NCBI GenBank assembly: GCA_030625695.1
Contig: DAOUQK010000182.1
Span: 1-7,440, forward strand
Reading direction: 5' to 3'
Source: Paracoccaceae bacterium
GTDB lineage: Bacteria > Pseudomonadota > Alphaproteobacteria > Rhodobacterales > Rhodobacteraceae
DNA: 7,440 nucleotides
This document shows positions 5,100 to 7,440 of the stretch, piece after piece. Every line of letters begins with the position of its first letter. Within the stretch, counting starts at the first letter, position 1. Below the pieces are notes generated by a model. It saw only the letters and a program-made list of their open reading frames with translations. It ran no database searches and had not been told where the DNA came from. The position numbers were made by a program, and so were the translations under genes.

Positions 5100-5855
5100 A
5101 TGCTGAAAATCAAAGACTTGCGGGTCAAACTTGAAGAAGAAGACAAGCAGATACTTAAGGGCGTCGATCTTGAGATTGGGGCTGGCGAAGTGCATGCGAT
5201 CATGGGGCCAAACGGCTCTGGTAAATCAACGCTCTCTTATGTTCTGGCCGGGCGTGGTGGTTATGAAGTCACCGGTGGTACGGCCCACATGGATGGGCTG
5301 GACCTGTTGGATGTTGAACCCGAAGAGCGCGCGGCGGCAGGGCTGTTTCTGGCGTTTCAATACCCGGTGGAAATTCCCGGCGTTGGCAACATGACATTCC
5401 TTCGCACTGCGGTGAACGCGCAACGCAAGTCGCGTGGTGAGGACGAAATGAGTGCGGCGGAATTTCTGAAAGTGGTGCGCGCCAAGGCGAAAGACCTGAA
5501 GATCGACGCCGAAATGCTGAAACGCCCGGTTAATGTCGGGTTCTCCGGTGGTGAGAAAAAGCGCAATGAAATCCTGCAAATGGCCATGCTTGAGCCAAAG
5601 ATGTGCGTTCTGGACGAAACAGATTCCGGCCTTGATGTTGATGCGATGAAACTGGTGTCCGAAGGCGTAAATGCCCTGCGTGACGGCAAACGGTCGTTCC
5701 TGGTTATTACGCATTATCAACGGCTTCTGGACCATATCAAACCTGATGTTGTGCATATCATGGCCGATGGCCGGATCATCAAGACTGGCGGGCCTGAGCT
5801 GGCGTTGGAAGTCGAACAGAACGGCTATGCCGACCTTTTGGCAGAGGTGGCGTGA
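5100..5855 (+). CDS. sufC: Fe-S cluster assembly ATPase SufC
   Basis: SufC is the ABC-type ATPase subunit of SufBC2D; its ATP-driven dimerisation reshapes SufB-SufD during cluster assembly. The 251-residue protein is the family's usual length. It shows the Walker A GPNGSGKST (36-44, Lys42), Q-loop AFQYP (85-89, Gln87), signature FSGGEKKR (148-155), Walker B CVLDETDSGLD (169-179) with Asp172 and Glu173, and the H-loop THYQRLL (204-210, His205). The DETDSGLDVDAMK and GGEKKRNEI segments separate SufC from ordinary transporter ATPases, and no transmembrane partner is nearby. It starts 2 nt after the preceding gene, and its TGA overlaps the sufD ATG (TGATG), as expected for coupled partners. Confidence 0.98.
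   Translation: MLKIKDLRVKLEEEDKQILKGVDLEIGAGEVHAIMGPNGSGKSTLSYVLAGRGGYEVTGGTAHMDGLDLLDVEPEERAAAGLFLAFQYPVEIPGVGNMTFLRTAVNAQRKSRGEDEMSAAEFLKVVRAKAKDLKIDAEMLKRPVNVGFSGGEKKRNEILQMAMLEPKMCVLDETDSGLDVDAMKLVSEGVNALRDGKRSFLVITHYQRLLDHIKPDVVHIMADGRIIKTGGPELALEVEQNGYADLLAEVA
5843..5847 (+). promoter_or_regulatory. sufD ribosome binding site within the sufC end
   Basis: AGAGG lies 7 nt before ATG 5855, the best spacing, and only 4 nt before the alternative GTG at 5852. It therefore decides the sufD start and sits within the last sufC codons. Confidence 0.7.
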
Positions 5856-7147
5856 TGAGCGCGCCAAACCCACGCGCGGCTGCCACCGAGGCGCTGTTGG
5901 ATACGCTGAAGATGCCCGAAGGCGGCTGTATCGAAGTGGCCCGACAAGCCGCCTTGGCGCGACTGCGCGCCATGGGCTTACCGCAGCGACGTGATGAATA
6001 TTGGAAGTTCACCAAGCCCGACACTTTGCTGACCGCCGATGTGCCGTCGGCCGCCCCGTTTGACAACGAAGAGGGGTTGTTGTTCGACGATTTTGACCGC
6101 CTGAGAATCGTTTTTGTTGACGGGGTATTTGATGCGAATGCGTCCGATGACCTTAGCCTTGAAGGTGTAACGTTTGACCGGCTTGAGGATATCTGCTGTA
6201 CCGATATTCACTGGGCGAAAGATATTTACGGCGTGTTGGAAACCCGCGGGCAGACTCCGGTCCAGCGCCCGTTTGCGGCCCTCAACACCGCCTATGCCAC
6301 TGATGGTATCGCGATCCATGTGACGGGTAAGCCAAGCAAACCCATAAGCCTGATTTATATCCATGATTCAAGGGATTCTGACGCGATCCTGCACCACGTT
6401 GTACGGGTTGAATCGGGTGCCGAAGTGACCATTCTGGAAAACGGCCCGGCGGCGGCCCGGCTGAACGAATGTATGGAGATCGACATTGCCGATGGCGGCA
6501 CGCTGCACCATATCCGCGCTCAGGGGCGTGACCCGGAACGTCGTGCGGTGACATCGATGTTTACCCGGCTCGGCAAAGAATCCGTATTTAAAAGCTTTAC
6601 CGTGACGGTCAACGGCGCGTTGACCCGCAACGAATCTGTGATCGAACTGACCGGTGACGATGCGGTGGCGCATGTGGCCGGGGCCTGCGTTGGCGACGCC
6701 GGCGGAGACCGTAATTTTCACCATGATGACACGGTGTTCATTACCCATGACGCGCTGAATTGCGAAAGCCGTCAGGTGTTCAAAAAGGTGCTGCGCAACG
6801 GTGCCACCGGCGTGTTCCAGGGCAAGATTCTGGTCAAGGCAGGGGCGCAAAAGACTGATGGCTATCAGATTTCGCAGGCTTTGCTGCTGGACGATGACAG
6901 CCAGTTCCTCGCCAAGCCAGAGCTTGAGATATACGCCGATGATGTGATCTGTTCGCACGGGTCGACCACCGGGGCAATCGACGAAACGGCCTTGTTTTAC
7001 TTGCGCTCACGCGGAGTGCCCAAGAAAGAGGCGACCACCCTTTTGACCTTATCCTTTCTGGCCGAGGCGGTGGATGAGATCGACGATGCAGCCTTGGCCG
7101 AAGACATCCGAACGCGGCTTGAAAACTGGCTCTCGCGGCGCGGCTAG
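5855..7147 (+). CDS. sufD: Fe-S cluster assembly protein SufD
   Basis: SufD is the SufB paralogue that pairs with it in SufBC2D and is linked to iron entry. This 430-residue protein has the N-terminal helical region with RRDEYWKFTKPDTL (45-58), then the beta-helix domain: GAEVTILENG (188-197), GTLHHIRAQG (215-224), NFHHDDTVFITHDALNCESRQVFKKVL (287-313), GVFQGKILVKAGAQKTDGYQ (319-338), and LLLDDDSQFLAKPELEIYADDVICSHGST (343-371). His368 in CSHG matches E. coli SufD His360, a residue required for cluster formation. The tail ALFYLRSRGVPKKEA (379-393) contacts SufC in known structures. The length is close to E. coli SufD (423). ATG 5855 is preferred over GTG 5852 from the AGAGG spacing. Its TAG shares one base with the next gene's GTG. 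Confidence 0.97.
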   Translation: MSAPNPRAAATEALLDTLKMPEGGCIEVARQAALARLRAMGLPQRRDEYWKFTKPDTLLTADVPSAAPFDNEEGLLFDDFDRLRIVFVDGVFDANASDDLSLEGVTFDRLEDICCTDIHWAKDIYGVLETRGQTPVQRPFAALNTAYATDGIAIHVTGKPSKPISLIYIHDSRDSDAILHHVVRVESGAEVTILENGPAAARLNECMEIDIADGGTLHHIRAQGRDPERRAVTSMFTRLGKESVFKSFTVTVNGALTRNESVIELTGDDAVAHVAGACVGDAGGDRNFHHDDTVFITHDALNCESRQVFKKVLRNGATGVFQGKILVKAGAQKTDGYQISQALLLDDDSQFLAKPELEIYADDVICSHGSTTGAIDETALFYLRSRGVPKKEATTLLTLSFLAEAVDEIDDAALAEDIRTRLENWLSRRG

Positions 7148-7440
7148 TGGCGGTAACCAAGGACATAGTTGCCACCTATGGTGGTCCGGGCCGAGTAATG
7201 GCCCGGATGATCGCGGGCCCCCCGCGTGAAGACCGGGCGTTGGTGATCCTGATGGTCGGCTGCGTGGTGATGTTTGTCGCTCAACTGCCGCGTCTTTCGC
7301 GCGAGGCGCATCTGAGCGGGCAGGATTTGGATATGCTGATGGGCGGCGCCTTGCTTGGCTGGGTGTTCATCGCGCCTTTGGTATTTTATACGCTGGCCGG
7401 GCTGACCCAATTGGTGGCACATCTGACCGGCGGCAAGGGC
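7147..7440 (+). CDS. Partial YIP1-family integral membrane protein (N-terminal 98 residues)
   Basis: An open frame runs from GTG 7147 to the window edge, beginning VAVTKDIVATYGGPGRVMAR. The GTG overlaps the sufD TAG (TAGTG) and has no clear Shine-Dalgarno, so translation is probably coupled to sufD. Two hydrophobic stretches are visible, about residues 31-48 (ALVILMVGCVVMFVAQLP) and 66-92 (GGALLGWVFIAPLVFYTLAG onward). The first part, with REDRALVILM before a helix and a following polar loop (LSREAHLSGQD), resembles the YIP1-domain proteins that I recall after sufD in Rhodobacterales. Their function in Fe-S assembly is unknown. An internal ATG at codon 18 is possible but would drop the conserved-looking start. 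Confidence 0.75.
   Translation, partial: MAVTKDIVATYGGPGRVMARMIAGPPREDRALVILMVGCVVMFVAQLPRLSREAHLSGQDLDMLMGGALLGWVFIAPLVFYTLAGLTQLVAHLTGGKG

Noticed and set aside
5852..5854. GTG 5852 as sufD start
   Set aside because: It is only 4 nt from AGAGG, while ATG 5855 has 7-nt spacing and gives the standard TGATG overlap.

Overview
The window carries most of a SUF iron-sulfur cluster assembly operon from an alphaproteobacterium, most likely of the Rhodobacterales (Roseobacter group). The basis for this placement is the gene order (Rrf2/IscR regulator, short IscS/NifS-type cysteine desulfurase, sufB, an inserted gene, sufC, sufD, YIP1-family membrane protein), an IscR that lacks the usual cluster cysteines, and fairly GC-rich codon use. 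The placement rests on remembered family features, not on a database search.

Layout. Bases 1-774 hold two overlapping minus-strand genes: an alpha/beta hydrolase (121-774) and the start of a small unrecognised protein (121-1, running off the window). Bases 775-976 are a divergent regulatory region. It has a good sigma70-like promoter facing right, a perfect 7-1-7 palindrome (TTAGAAC G GTTCTAA) on its -10 element that resembles an Irr/ICE iron-control box, and an 11-bp direct repeat in the leader. From 977 all genes read rightward: iscR (977-1441), cysteine desulfurase (GTG start, 1503-2546), sufB (2565-4112), a polysaccharide pyruvyl transferase-family gene (4249-5097), sufC (5100-5855), sufD (5855-7147) and a partial YIP1-family membrane protein (7147-7440, runs off the window). 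Most junctions are tight or overlapping (TGATG, TAGTG, 2-nt and 18-nt gaps), so this looks like one transcription unit.

How the genes work together. IscR and probably Irr set expression by iron and Fe-S status. The desulfurase takes sulfur from cysteine. SufB, SufC and SufD form the SufBC2D scaffold on which clusters are built with ATP hydrolysis by SufC, and the SufB cysteine/glutamate and SufD histidine assembly residues are all present. SufS, SufE and SufA homologues are not in the window; some may lie downstream.

The least ordinary part is the 136-bp gap between sufB and the pyruvyl transferase-like gene. It holds two inverted GTAG-headed hairpins, like a REPIN/BIME element, followed by a 17-codon ORF with its own Shine-Dalgarno sequence. 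That ORF is in frame with the next gene and separated from it by one TAA stop, and two mutually exclusive stems overlap it. The presence of a glycan-modification-type gene inside the suf operon is itself unexplained. No tRNA, rRNA, CRISPR array, intact insertion sequence or origin was seen.
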